Source of the DNA: Osedax fenrisi
Lineage: Eukaryota; Annelida; Polychaeta; Sabellida; Siboglinidae
DNA length: 64,000 nt
Assembly: GCA_964019155.1 (NCBI GenBank)
Contig: OZ025239.1
Coordinates: 100,204,434-100,268,433, forward strand
Direction of reading: 5' to 3'
Under the pieces are notes generated by a model, which did no database searches, was not told the origin of the DNA, and saw only the letters and a list, made by a program, of their open reading frames with translations. This document shows, piece by piece, positions 1 to 12,457 of the stretch. Each line of letters begins with the position of its first letter. The stretch's first letter is position 1. Both the position numbers and the translations under genes were made by a program.

Positions 1-449
1 GTTACATATATTATATATATATATATACAGATATTTCTCAAGTCAGAGTATATCACTTATTATTATATTTCATCTCTACTATTATACAGATCGATACATT
101 TTGTTGATGACGTATTCACTGTCTTCTTTTAGATGATATGAGACATAACACACTAGGGTGGATCAGCCCCTTGCACTTGACATATTCAAGGTCGTTGGTA
201 TGATTATCCTCAATGTGGTCCTCAATAGGTCATTGGTCATAGGTCATATGTCATAGGTCATATGTCATCCTACTCGAATACTGCAGATCATCCCCCTCCT
301 AAGGCACATATAAAGGAATGTTCTCTATTTGAATATTTATGGAATTTACATTTTTTTTCTTGATTCATGTCTTATTGTATTACTAATTATTTCTCTCTAA
401 TGTTCTTTTTAATCCGAGTATATTTTGTTTATTTATAATCAATACATTA

Positions 450-450
<1 letters not shown>
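1..450. other. AT-rich non-coding DNA, no gene seen
   Basis: I see no coding signal on either strand. A short imperfect direct repeat (variants of TCATAGGTCATATG) occurs at about 230-268. By position this is intronic or downstream sequence of gene copy A, whose exon 5 would lie beyond the left edge. Confidence 0.4.

Positions 451-518
<68 letters not shown>
451..518. repeat. (TA)n followed by (TG)n microsatellite
   Basis: An uninterrupted TA run of about 27 units changes into a short TG run, a common compound dinucleotide microsatellite. It is the first of about twenty TA arrays in the window. Confidence 0.95.
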
Positions 519-662
519 AACAAAGTTCAGTTCGTTCGTATAACTTTATATTATTTTAAACGATATATCACATACTTTACTTTATATAAACATATATATA
601 TATATATATATTATTATATTGTTATTTGTTATTTTATGTTGGTGAAATACTCTAAGTTTATT

Positions 663-710
663 TAAGTTCCTGGATGGGATGAAAGGACTTTAATCCCATC
701 CAGGAACTTA
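663..710. other. 18-bp perfect hairpin with 12-nt loop
   Basis: TAAGTTCCTGGATGGGAT (663-680) is followed by a 12-base spacer and then by its exact reverse complement (693-710). The arms are far more GC-rich than the surroundings, so chance pairing of AT sequence does not explain them. The hairpin could be a foldback transposon remnant or a structured RNA; the sequence does not decide. Confidence 0.8.
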
Positions 711-862
711 TATGAATTTTTCACTTATAACCATATAGCTCTAATGTTCCTTCGAAGCCGCTCTCATGTTAATGCATCCATGGTTATAATGAGAGCCGAT
801 CATTTATTTATACACAATTATATATGCTCACTTCTAAATAATATTTTAAGATATATTTAATT

Positions 863-935
863 GTCCGGACTAGGCTCGAACCCGTGTCCTACTGATTGTG
901 TGTATGACACATTATCCAACTGAGCCACACAGTGA
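863..935 (-). repeat. tRNA-like sequence (tRNA-derived SINE head or tRNA pseudogene)
   Basis: On the minus strand, TGGCTCAGTTGG (916-927) matches the pol III A box and GGTTCGAGCC (873-882) matches the B box at tRNA-like spacing. The acceptor arms do not pair and the D and anticodon stems are poor, so this is not a working tRNA. Such intact boxes with a ruined cloverleaf are typical of the head of a tRNA-derived SINE. I could not define the SINE body. Confidence 0.55.
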
Positions 936-1260
936 GTTTATATATGTAATGGAGTCATTACTAGACCTATAGTCTTATAGTTATAATCTAGATACGTACG
1001 ACGTACGTCATACGCACGCACTAAGCGCGCTAGGAGAATTATCTCTCATTAGTCTCGATACTATCATTAGCACAGTAGCACTAACTTATCACGAAACATT
1101 ATTATTATTGTTATTATTGGAACTGAGGTAATGTGACATCTCATAATTGTATATATTGTTCATAATCATTATTATTGATAGGGTTCTGTCTAATCGGTTA
1201 TCTAAGGTGTACTGAATAAATATAAAACACTTTCTGATTATTGTACTTCGGCCACGGCTA

Positions 1261-1261
1261 C

Positions 1262-1332
<71 letters not shown>
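1261..1332. repeat. (TA)n microsatellite
   Basis: About 35 TA units with one early interruption, immediately downstream of copy A exon 4. A (TA)n array lies in the matching place next to copy B exon 4 (51303-51346), so the array probably predates the gene duplication. Confidence 0.95.
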
Positions 1333-1338
<6 letters not shown>

Positions 1339-1364
1339 ATCTAAACTATAATTAATTTTGAAAC

Positions 1365-1439
1365 CTTGGATCAAAATAAAATGACTTGATGTCAGATTGA
1401 CGGCGGCATCCAGCTTTCCGCGAGCATCACACACATCCG
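1365..1439 (-). CDS. Duplicated secreted-protein gene, copy A, exon 4
   Basis: A 75-nt exon. The acceptor is TTTAACAG at 1440 and up, and the donor is GTTT, a weak match shared with copy B. It carries 2 nt completing the split Ala codon from exon 3, 24 codons, and 1 nt of the next codon. The peptide contains DVCDARGKLDAAVNLTSS. Copy B exon 4 (51376-51450) has the same length, phase and pattern of a Cys followed by AR-x-K and an NLTSS glycosylation-type motif. By hand, 9 codons are replaced and 3 silently changed out of 24. Exon 5 of this copy would lie left of base 1. Function unknown. Confidence 0.7.
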
Positions 1440-1879
1440 CTGTTAAATAACGTAGGGTAGATAAGTTACATTGCATAATGTATATATTTTAGTGAAGTTT
1501 ATTTCTGATATTATGATTAATTCATAATTAACTATTATAACTTCAACTTATTTAATATTCGTATTACTTCATTAGTGATTTAAACGAATAGAAACATTAA
1601 AATTCGATTTGATTTTTTCAAAAATTCGTTTCATACTCGATTTGATAAATCAAAATTCGATTCTATTCGAAATATTAAATATCGAATAGTTCGAAATAAT
1701 GTACAATAAAATATTGTATAAAAATGAATATACTTGTCGAAAATAATGAATAAAATATTTATTTCATGATAAATTATTATGAATTAAAGGTTAATAATAT
1801 TATCCTTAACATTTATATAAAAAATAGGTATATATATAAATATGATATAATATAATATAATAATACTATAATAAATATA

Positions 1880-1910
<31 letters not shown>

Positions 1911-3358
1911 GATATTATTTTAATCATAATTTAAGTTTTAATAAAATCTGAAATACATGACAATTTATAAGTAAACAAATAACATCATTCAATCAAAAAC
2001 GTCTATTTCGTTCAATCAAAAGTTGGCAGATAATGTTTCACTAAATATAAGAAAATGCTTATCTACCTAATTTCATATTTGTGATTACATATTGAATTTT
2101 GTTATAAAGTCTAAACTTAATAGTATTTCATTAATTGATTATTTTTTGCTGTGAAAGATGGACTTTACTTGAATAATCTAAGAAGAAGATAAGAGGGCTT
2201 GGATAGAAAGCTCACAGACAACTTTTAAATATAAGTTACAACCAAAAAAAAAACAAATATATTTGTAAACAACGAGATAATACAAAAGTCTGCCCATATG
2301 TACCCCTTCTGGATATTATTACAAGAAGAAAAATGACCACGTTTGGACATATAACTCGTCACGATTTGTTAGCCAGAACTATTATTCATGGATATGTAGA
2401 CAGCAAAAGAAAAAGAGGAAGACCGAAGAGAAATTTGATGAATGATATATTCGAAATCTCTAATATTTCTCTTGGGAAACTTTTAGATATTGCAAAAGAT
2501 CGTTAGAAATGAGAAGTTGAAAGTTGTTATCATAACTGTCACATCCCCCCCGACGTCACGGGACTAAGTAAGTAAGTAATTTTGTCTTTATTAAATAGTT
2601 ATAGAAATAAATTATCAATTTAATTATTAATATAAAATATTCTTAATATATTATGAATATATTTAAAATATTATAAGAATAACATAGATCAAATGATGAT
2701 CAAAATATATCTCTATATATATCGGATGTACATTTTTATTCATTTGGTTAACTATTTTGTAGTAAATATTTTCATTGAAAAACATTATTTTAATATATAT
2801 ATATATTGTTAGGGAATATACGGATACATTATATTACTCAAGGAATATATATATTTAATAAAAAACTTAAAATTTATAATTATAAAAAATATAGAATTTA
2901 AATTTCCTCTGTGAATTTATAAATAAAAAAGTACTCATTAATATATAGATAATAATAATATTTGTATAATTCAAATAATTATATGATATTAATACATAAT
3001 ATATGGATGTATATTTCATAAACAGATATATTTTTGCAATCCTAAATTTATTATATATTATTTGAAAAATCTATATAATGTCATCTCTGTTTCTATTTTT
3101 TAAACATTGTGTACCAATTAAGAAAAGTATGCATTGTCTACCAAAAACTTAAAATATCATTATATATAAATGATATTATTATATTTAACACTATATAGGT
3201 TAATAATATAAGAGTATTTTAATTAATATTAATACTTTATTCCTCAGTTTATTAATTCTTTATATATTAAATAAATTGTAGTTCCTATTATTTCGCATGA
3301 GTTAATATTTGCACATATAGTTATATTTATAAATGTATGTTAATTTAATATTACTAAC
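1440..3358 (-). other. Copy A intron 3
   Basis: Very AT-rich. The only recognisable content is a LINE tail at 2318-2582. A block next to exon 3 (about 3250-3358) aligns with copy B at about 52235-52350 and includes the shared phrase GTTCCTATTATTTCG. Confidence 0.6.
2318..2582 (+). pseudogene. RTE-like LINE, 3' end fragment
   Basis: The translation has the conserved C-terminal region of an RTE-like reverse transcriptase protein: FGHITRHDLLARTIIHG, then KRKRGRPKRN and a final DR-x-W-type block with one stop. The fragment ends in a short (GTAA)n run at about 2564-2580, the kind of microsatellite tail left by LINE 3' ends. It is 5'-truncated to about 260 bp. The minus-strand remnant at 18125-19300 appears to belong to the same family. 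Confidence 0.75.
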
Positions 3359-3465
3359 CAACAAAATTAATTTCTGAAATTTGACTAATAGTATTTTTAG
3401 CATTATCATCAATTCGTATTATAACTGACTTCCCTTCATCTAACTTGCCTACTTTCGGGATACAT
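3359..3465 (-). CDS. Duplicated secreted-protein gene, copy A, exon 3
   Basis: A 107-nt exon between acceptor TTATTTCAG and donor GTTAGTAAT. It starts with the last base of a split Lys codon from exon 2 (AA+A) and ends with the first base of a split Ala codon (G+CG). The 35 full codons include CIPKVGKLDEGKSVIIRIDD and an ISEINF motif. Copy B exon 3 (52351-52457) has identical length and splice phases. Nine codons differ by replacement and two silently. The ISEINF block resembles the ICEL/FEL motifs in exons 2 and 6 and may mark the end of a repeat domain. Confidence 0.8.
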
Positions 3466-4780
3466 CTGAAATAATATTTATATGGATAGTTCAATATAGG
3501 GTATACGGTATCATAATCATATACGGTATCACTTTTTTATAATCATATAATATCGTTACCATATATCTGTGATATTAAGAGTTAATTGTGTATATATATA
3601 TATATATATATATTGACGAATATATTCACTATATATATACTAATAGTAATACTAATTAGTATTTTTATATTTAATTGTAGACTATCATTACTATTAAATA
3701 ACATAATTTAGATTAACCTATTTAACTTTAACTTTGTAATAATATATGTAACATATTATTGCAATCATTCTATAATACACTATACAAAATAATTCCAATG
3801 TAACCTATAATCAGATGTCTTAAATGGAGGTAATTACGGGTATTACCATGGCGTTGAAAATGGAAATAGGTTGGTGGAATGAGGTTGTTACCTATTAATG
3901 TATACTGTAAGACAGCCTATTGCTATACGGCTGAATATGGTAATAGGTTACAACATATTACCATAAGGCAGAATATGATAATAGGTTACAGCCTATCACC
4001 ATATGGCTGAATATGGTAATCGGTAATAGGTAATATGAATTATTGCCAGACCTAGTAATAGGTCTGGGAGTAACTCATAATCATTATAATGGCAGCATAA
4101 CGAATAGTAGTAGGTAATCTATTCATGATAATTAAGAAATACTGTTATTTAATATTTATAATAATTATTATATTATGTAATATATGTGAAATAACAAAGG
4201 TATTTATAATTATCACTTATTATAATTATTATTATACAATTATGAAAATATGAAATATTGTAACAATAAATTAAACCGACTAAAGAGTTTACATTTTAAG
4301 AAGAATGTGTTCTTATTATATGTTTATCAAATACCATTTATTTAATAATCTATGTGTGTTATATACTGTATAGTAGGAGATACAGTTTTTGCAACTCTTT
4401 TATTTCCATTCATAGAAAAATACCATCTAACATTGAAAAATTCCTCTTAATCATTTCAGATATATTATAATATTTTTTGAAAAACGATAACAATTCAGAA
4501 AACGATAAAAATATTAAAAAAATATAGAATTACATTTAAAAATATTGACATAATTTAAATTAATTAAAAAAATGTTAAACTAATACATTATTTACTAGTA
4601 TAAATTTGACTTTAACCATATTTCTTATATAAATTCATATTTACAAAATTGTTAAATATCTTATTACCATTAATAAAAATAAATTAAATTATTTAAATCT
4701 AATTAATTTCGCCATACATTCGGATAACTATTTCTCTATATTATACGGAATTACTTTCAATATTTAATATTTACGTTGTC
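3466..4780 (-). other. Copy A intron 2, proximal part
   Basis: Non-coding AT-rich sequence with a (TA)n at about 3589-3613 and the degenerate repeat described at 3830-4120. No exon was found that is open, phase-compatible and conserved in copy B. Confidence 0.5.
3830..4120. repeat. Degenerate tandem repeat (GGTAATAGGTTAC unit)
   Basis: Variants of GCTGAATATGGTAATAGG and GGTTACAGCCTATCACCATA recur about four times with a period near 50 bases. Each unit contains partly self-complementary pieces (TTACCATAT and ATATGGTAA). The block is less AT-rich than the surrounding intron. No homologous block was seen in copy B intron 2. Confidence 0.6.
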
Positions 4781-4784
4781 ATTT

Positions 4785-6060
4785 CAGGAAAGGATTACAT
4801 TTTAAAAGCGATTTTTTATTTAAAATCTAATAATTTATTAACAAAACATCAATATGGTTTTATAAGTGGAAAAATTAACAACATGTTAACATTTTTGTAT
4901 AATGAATTGAATAATAAAATGTGTATATATAATATATATATATACATATATATATTTTGCAAAAGCTTTTTATGTTATTTCTCATGAAAAACTATTATAT
5001 AATTTAAAATCATACGGTATCTAATATCTAATAAAATAATAAAAAGGTTTTATAATTTGTTATTGAATAGATCTCAAATTACACGGGTTGACAATTATTT
5101 TTCAAATAGTTCTATTGTAAAATATTGAGTACCACAAGGATCTGTTTTTGTTCCAATTTTATTTTTAATATATATTAATTATCTTTTTAGTATATTCTCT
5201 TCCAAAAATTCATATTGATTTATTTGCCGATGATACAAAAATATATTTTTCTTACACATCTGAGAGTGGAATATTCTTTTAGAAAATAATTAAAATTTAT
5301 TATCACAATGGGAAAATAAATGACAATTAAAATTTCATTATTAAAATGTGGAGTTATGACATTTGGGAAGGTCTACTCCATAATAATATTTTATAAATAA
5401 TATTAAATTAGAAAACGTTAATTTTTATAAAGATTCTGGAATAATATTTGAGAATAGCCTTTTATTTAATAAACATATTGCTTATATTTGTAAAAAACAC
5501 TTACTTTTCTTTAAAATCAATTTTTATATGAATTACTACACAATCACATATAGCATTATCAAATACATATACAATATTAATACAAATACATATTGCAAAC
5601 CAATTGTAGAATATGCATCCATAATTCATCATTATTTCAATGGTTAGTAATTTCGTAGTATCATATACCAAATTGAAAGAGTGCAATATTATTTACTAGA
5701 AGATTAATTATAAATCATATAAAGAGAGATTGGAATATTTTAAATTAGAATAAATTGAACTTAAAAGATTATCAATACATCTATAGATAGTTATAACCAC
5801 AACTTAAAATTTTTTAAATAACTATACAGATACAATTAAATCTGATATCATTAACATTTCGAATAATTGTAGAACTACAGGTAATTGTAAAAAATTAAAT
5901 GTAATACATAATTATCCTTAATGGATAATTATAATAATTTAATTTAAAATATAATTAATAATAGATCAGTTAATCAGTTAATATATGGAATTCATTACAT
6001 AATGATAGAATAACATATTTTTCATCTTTTAAAAATAAATAAACAAAATCTGTTTTGATA
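4785..6060 (+). pseudogene. Heavily decayed CR1-like LINE
   Basis: Reverse-transcriptase landmarks occur in order across shifting frames: QYGFISGK (about 4850), FAKAF then ISHEKLLYNLKSYGI (about 4955), a degraded VPQGSV-type block (about 5130), YLPMIQK or, in the neighbouring frame, a DLFADDTK-like block (about 5220), and downstream pieces such as SIIKYIYN and VEYASIIHH (about 5550-5630). Many stops and indels show an old, dead copy. It lies within copy A intron 2. Confidence 0.75.
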
Positions 6061-6279
6061 AACATTTTTTTTAACAGAAATTTAAAATTTTATATTGATT
6101 TATGATTCATTTTGACTCTTTATTATTGCACTATCTTTTGGTTTTTTATTTATTGAATAATTGGGTTTTTATATATATATATTATTTAAATCTACTATAA
6201 TATAAATGTTAATAATTCATTATTATTACAGATTTTAAAGTGAGAAGTATTATATTATTTTGTTCGTTGTTTATTATAT

Positions 6280-6797
6280 TTTTGAATTGAATTGAATGAA
6301 TATTTATTATGAATTTTTCAAGTTCGATTTAGTAATAATTAACAATATGTAGTGATAAATTCACAAAACGACAACAAAACGTAGATAGTACACATATAAA
6401 AATAACAATAGTAAATTATAAACGTATTACATGTGCCGGTGATAAAAACAATTAATAATTAAAATTAATATTTTATAAAATTATATATTTATATATATAT
6501 ATATGTACAAATAAATATTAAGTTATAATTTTTTAAATATGATTTTTAAAGGTATATAAACTATTTGCTAATATAATATTTTCATCAAGACCATTCCAAA
6601 TTTTAGCTATTCGATTATTTAGTAGATTTTTTTGTTACAGTTAGTTTACATGTTTTCGTACTACTTGCAGAGAATGGCCTCTGGTATTGTAGTTGGTATT
6701 TTTGATATTAGTAATAGATGATGTATTCATAGATACCAATCCGTTAAATAGTTTATATACCATAACAAGATCAAATCTAGTTCTTCTAATTTATTCT
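6280..6797 (-). mobile_element. 5'-truncated LINE family 1 copy (3' end only)
   Basis: Near-identical to the 3' end of the long LINE at 37621-41945. It starts at the shared GAATTGAATTGAATG terminus (the element's 3' end) and includes the same 3' UTR phrase ACATGTGCCGGTGATAAA and the C-terminal reverse-transcriptase codons. Homology stops near 6797, just after the point at which another copy (42743-43273) is truncated. It carries several small lesions. Confidence 0.85.
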
Positions 6798-8117
6798 CAT
6801 TTTGTTATATATATGTTTCAAATTTAGTATATTATTAAAATACAAAATTAATAATTTACTACTATTTCAGATTAAGTGATACATATTATATTGTTTGTTT
6901 CGTAATATTATTAGTTTATTTTATTATTAACGTGTTCTGTTTATATATATATAAATATATATTATTACTGATTTATTTTATTATAGATGCTACTGTACTG
7001 ATTTTTATAAGTATTACATCATTTGTTTGTTTCATTCATTATTGGTTTATTTGATTTTTAACATTTTATGTTTGTAATATAATTTATCATTCAAATATTA
7101 AACTCTATAATTAATAATTTATTACTATTACAGGTTATAAAGATTAGAAAGAATAATTCAATATAGTTACAATAGAAATTGAATATGTCGATGCCATTTA
7201 CAAAACTTTGTATTTTATTTTTATTTTCGATTATTTTTCATTTATCTATATTAACTGTAAAACGTTTTAATTCCTTACATTTTTAAATTTCGTATTGTTT
7301 TTTGTTTATTTGAATTATATGTTATCGTTAGAAAATATTGATACTTTATATTTTCTATCATATTTGCTTAAATAAATTATCAATCAAATAATAAAATTGT
7401 ACCACAGAAATTATTATATTATTTTTTATTTGCTCTCAATCGAAATAAATTATCAATACATAATTTAATTAATTTATTTTTTAATATTTAGGTCATGTAA
7501 TAACTTATAGTCACATTATAATTTAAAAAATCAAATTAATTTTAAAATTGTATATAATTTGTTTCTTTAAAAATTTTATAATATATTATATTCACATATA
7601 TTATTTCATATTTATGACAACGCGCACATGAACAAATATATAAAAATTGTAGGTAATATAAGAATTTATATTAAATCAGAAATGCAAATATGTCTTCATT
7701 AAAATGTTTATTATTGCTCAATATTAAATATTTTGTAATACAACTTCACAAATATATTTATTATAACATTCATGATATACCATGGGTTAGATAGCATCAC
7801 TTTCAAAAACGATATATCCTATAGGATACAGTATACTGTACATCTATGTATTATTTAACAAATATGAATGTACTATAATATCGTAGCTAAAAATGTTGAT
7901 ATTATATAATATAATGATAATAATATCTATCGATTTGTATAGAATATATATGATATTTTAATAATTAATAATAATTAATTATATTTTATTTGTTGACTAG
8001 GTATAAAGAATATACATAATATTTTAATAATTAATAATATACAGTACTTTTTAATAAGTTGACTAATTTGTTGACTAATTGTAATTTTGAAATCAATATT
8101 ATTCTTAATACCGAACT
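6798..8117. other. Copy A intron 2, no gene seen
   Basis: AT-rich sequence without coding signal. The last 200 bases (about 7910-8107) align with copy B at about 52930-53090, which places the LINE insertion point described next. Confidence 0.5.
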
Positions 8118-10644
8118 ATATTCAATTAATTACTTTTCCAACTCGTAATAATAATTTGCTGGATTTATTACTAACCAATAATCCTATGATTATTTCGAAA
8201 ATTAATGAATGTCCACCTTTTGGATTTGGTAAATATATTAGTGACCATATATCATTTTCATTTTCTCTACCTTTCCAAGCTAATTTAAAAATAAATCAAA
8301 AAGTTGGGCTACATTTTAGAAAGTCTAATTTATATAGTATACATCAATTCCTTTCTTCTATTGATTGGAATTTATTATTATCTAATTCAACAGATATTAA
8401 TAATATGTTTAATATTTTGTATGATACTTTATATAATATTATTAATGATAATGTTCCAGCTTATAAACATATCAAAAATAAAAAAACGTATCAAAAATAT
8501 ATTCTACGTTTAAAAGTAAAATGTTTAAAATATTATAAAACTAGATTAGATTCACATAATAATTTTATAAATTGGAAAAATATTAAAAAATTATTAGATT
8601 ATAACATTACAAAATTAACTATCGATAGAGAAAAATTAATTTTATCATCTAATGACAAATCACGATTTTATAATTATATTAATTCAAGATGTTCCTCTTT
8701 TTCCACTATAGGTCCCATTAAATCTGACGATAATACATATATTTTTTCAGATACAGTTAAATCTAATATACTCACTAATCAATTTTCTTCTGTATTTATT
8801 AATGATAATAATAATATTCCTCATTTATCTCCACCTAAACATAATTCAACTATAAATAACTTTTTATTCTATAGGCATAACATAAGAAAGCATCTAATAA
8901 ATCGTTCACTATCATGTACATTGCCACCAGATAATATCCCTTCAATATTTTTCAAACAATTCTCATATGAACTATCTATTCCACTTACGATATTATTTAA
9001 TAAAACTTTATCAGCTGGTGTATGTCCTGACATGTGGAAAGTAAGTTATATAGTTCCGATATTCAAAAAAGGTGACCCTTCAAATAGAGAAAACTATAGG
9101 CCGATTTCAATTACCTCAATTATGTCTAGAGTATTCGAGCATATATTAGTTGAGGAAATTAATTTTTATCTAGAACGTAACTCATTAATTTCTGATTCTC
9201 AATTTGGATTCCGTCATAAAAAATCTGTTGAACTGCAACTATTAAATTGATATACTAAATGGATTACTGCAATTGATAAAGGCAGTTTTATTGATATCAT
9301 ATATCTTGACTATGCTAAAGCTTTTGATAAGGTATCTCATAGTAAATTACTTGTCAAATTAACTAATTTAGGTATAGGTGGTAACATACATTCTTGGATA
9401 AGTAGTTTTCTATCTGGTAGATCTCAAAGAGTAAGAGTTAACAATCAAATGTCTGATACAGTTAAAATAATATCTGGTGTTCCACAAGGATCTGTAATAG
9501 GGCCTTTACTCTTTCTAATATATATATCAATAATTTAGTCGAAGTGATTGATAAAGATATATCCATTAATCTTTTCGCGGATGACACTAAATTGAGTTTT
9601 ATATCTAATGACATAGATCATAGATATAAATTACAACATAATATTGATAAATTTTATGAATGGTCTAATTCTTGGCAATTAGAAAACGCTGCAAAAAAAT
9701 CAGCTGCTCTTACATTAGGTAATACTAATAAACCATTGGATACTATAAATAATGTTTCAATAGTAAACTGTAGATCGTATCGTGATCTTGTTATCAAATT
9801 TGATCCATCATTTCTCTGAACATATTGGTGTGTGCTGTACAAGTGCATATTGTGTTATCAATCGTATATTTCGCTGTTTCATTACTAATAATATGCCAGC
9901 TATTAGAAAAGCATATATATCATATGCTAGACCCCACCTTGAATATGCGTCGACAGTCTGGAATCCGGGACTAGATGCCAGGACATTCAAAGGACTGAAG
10001 ATAACACTAGAGAAGGTCCAAAAATTCTTTACGAGAAGATTAATCGAGAGATGCGGTTTACCTTATAAACCTTATAATGAAAGATTAATATACCTAAATC
10101 TAGATTCTCTAGAAATCAGAAGAACTATATTTGATCTTGTTATGGTATATAAACTATTTAACGGATTGGTATCTATGAATACATCATCTATTATTAATAT
10201 CAAAAAGACCAACTACAATACCAGAGGCAATTCTCTGCAAATTAGTATGAATACATGTAAACTAAATGTAACAAAAAATCTACTAAATAATCGAATAGCT
10301 AACATTTGGAATGGTCTTGATGAACATATTGTATTAGCAAATAGTTTATATACCTTTAAAAATCATATTAAACAAATTATAACTTAATATTTATTTATAC
10401 ATATATATATATATGTATATATATATAATTTTATAAATTATTAATTTTAATTATTAATTGTTTTTATCACCGGCACATGTGCATACATGCATGTTATACG
10501 TTTCTAATTTACTATTGTTATTTTTATATGTGTACTGTCTATGTTTTGTTCTCGTTTTGTGAATTTATCACTACATATTGTTATATATTATTACTAAATC
10601 GAACTTGAAAAATTCATAATAAATATTCATTCAATTCAATTCAA
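8118..10644 (+). mobile_element. LINE family 1 (CR1-like), 5'-truncated copy with broken ORF2
   Basis: The insertion starts inside the endonuclease domain (ITFPTRNNNLLDLLLTNNP) and continues through the reverse transcriptase. Landmarks are NYRPISITSIMSRVFEH, QFGFRHKKS, YAKAFDKVSH, GVPQGSVIGP and FADDTKLSF, then the C-terminal region to IKQIIT at 10387. The 3' end is TTCATTCAATTCAATTCAA. It is close to the 37621-41945 copy but dead: TGA replaces a Cys codon at 9248, a two-base loss near 9525 breaks the frame, and another shift lies near 9785. The equivalent intron of copy B lacks it, so it arrived after the gene duplication. Confidence 0.92.
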
Positions 10645-11216
10645 ATATATAACTAATTTATCAATAATTTATAAAATATATTATGATAAAATAATAAATT
10701 TAGTTTACATTACAAAATGGTAGATACACCACTAGTAGGTTTATATAGTTAACCTAGGAATTATCCGTGGTTATACTTTATTAAACTAGCATATGTAACT
10801 ATATATATATATATATATATATATACAACCTACGTTATACTACTTATACTATAATGATTAAATACAATCATTTCACAATGCCTCAATATAATGTATTTTG
10901 TAATGTCGTCATGTTAAAGATTATATTATAACACGAACAAATAATACAATTTATATATAATTTAGGCTATTTAATTAAAAATAATTTCTTATTTTTATAT
11001 CGGTAATCAACTTTAATATCGCATGCTTATACGACTTGATGTATTATAATTAGTTATCTATATGATAACCAACTATGTCAATTCGATTGTTATGTTTATT
11101 CATTATATCGGATCTATTTTAACGTATATTTTATGAAATTTTTACCACGTGACTGATGTTATGCGTCATGGTCCAGGAGTACATATGTAAATAATCAATA
11201 ATAAATCAATATTTTT
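10645..11216. other. Copy A intron 2, distal part
   Basis: About 10660-10790 aligns with copy B at about 53095-53215 and 53638-53665 (shared AAAATAATAAAT and TACACTTTATTAAACTA-like phrases), which gives the far flank of the LINE insertion. No coding signal. Confidence 0.5.
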
Positions 11217-11466
11217 ACAAAGTCAAATTATTTTAAAATTAATGATTTCATTATAATTATATTAAAATCAAAATATAATTTAATACACATTATATTATTC
11301 ACAAAGTCAAATTATTTTAAAATTAATGATTTCATTATAATTATATTAAAATCAAAATATAATTTAATACACATTATATTATTCACAAAGTCAAATTATT
11401 TTTAAATTAATGATTTCATTATAATTATATTAAATCATAATATAATTTAATACATATTATATTATT
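11217..11466. repeat. 84-bp tandem triplication
   Basis: Three head-to-tail copies start at 11217, 11301 and 11385, each opening with ACAAAGTCAAATTATTTT. The first two are almost identical; the third has scattered changes. The repeat is non-coding and intronic. Confidence 0.92.
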
Positions 11467-11599
11467 TAGAATGTCGTCAACGATAATATAGAAACCCACC
11501 TTTCAATCCAAACCGAAATTATAGATAAATATATATATTTAATACAATATTCATATTGAAATATAAATTAAAAAATATAAATCCATTTTTATATTACAA

Positions 11600-11600
<1 letters not shown>

Positions 11601-11641
<41 letters not shown>
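11601..11641. repeat. (TA)n microsatellite
   Basis: About 20 TA units in intron 2 of copy A. Confidence 0.9.
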
Positions 11642-11643
<2 letters not shown>

Positions 11644-12221
11644 GTTATCTTTAATTCATAAATTAAAATCATTCACATATAATTAAATGTACTATTGAAA
11701 AGTATATGTTAATAAACAAATGTTATCAGAACATATTCGATTTCATGTAAAAATACATCAATATAAATAAATGTATATAATATTTAATATTGATAACATT
11801 ATAGTCTACATTATGTATACATATTTTCATACATACATTCTTATATATATACATAATAAATCAGATTTATCATTCCTCTCTACAGGCAAGGAATAATGGG
11901 GAAATTAATAAACAAGTTAATTTTTTACTAGAATTTCCCCATTCATCATATTTTTGGATAGTCTAGATTCTCATAAAATAAATAAAATATACATTTAATT
12001 AAGAATTTAAAAAATTAAAATTACTCTAAAAAGAGAGAAAGTATGAGATAACTATATATAAATTTTTAAAATAAAAAAAAAATTGAGTTGCACCTGAATA
12101 CCTAAAACCATAAAACAAAAATAATATTTTTGATTATATTATTTTTGTTGATTTTGATTTTTTTTTTGAAATTAATAATTGAATTAATGATTATTTATAT
12201 ATATATATATATAATACTTAC

Positions 12222-12379
12222 TTGTATACTAATTTACTTCCTGAATCAGAAATAATTTCACAAACTTTATATTTCCCAGCCTCCAAACATTTATCACTTG
12301 GTGTAATCGATAAATCTATTTGTATGTACACATGTACGTTAATCATCATGCTTAGTAGTGATATTCCTATTATCTGTAC
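12222..12379 (-). CDS. Duplicated secreted-protein gene, copy A, exon 2
   Basis: A 158-nt exon between acceptor TATTTACAG and donor GTAAGTATT: 52 codons plus 2 nt of a split Lys codon. The peptide contains INVHVYIQIDLSITPS, then DKCLEAGKYKVCE. Copy B exon 2 (54186-54343) has exactly the same length and phase. The VYIQ, ITPS, C-x-EAGKY and C-E positions are kept, but 25 of 52 codons are replaced against only 7 silent changes. The two cysteines are conserved and may pair. The pattern is compatible with the last strands of a galactose-binding domain, which often end in a CE-hydrophobic motif, but this is a weak inference. Confidence 0.82.
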
Positions 12380-12394
12380 CTGTAAATATAAGCG

Positions 12395-12397
<3 letters not shown>

Positions 12398-12449
<52 letters not shown>

Positions 12450-12456
12450 TTATAAA
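12398..12456. repeat. (TA)n microsatellite
   Basis: TA array directly upstream (gene sense) of exon 2's acceptor. The apparent poly-Ile-Tyr reading frames here are translations of this repeat. Confidence 0.9.
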
Positions 12457-12457
12457 A

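Noticed and set aside
863..935. Functional tRNA gene
   Set aside because: Acceptor stem does not pair and the anticodon loop lacks U33, so only a tRNA-like head is claimed.
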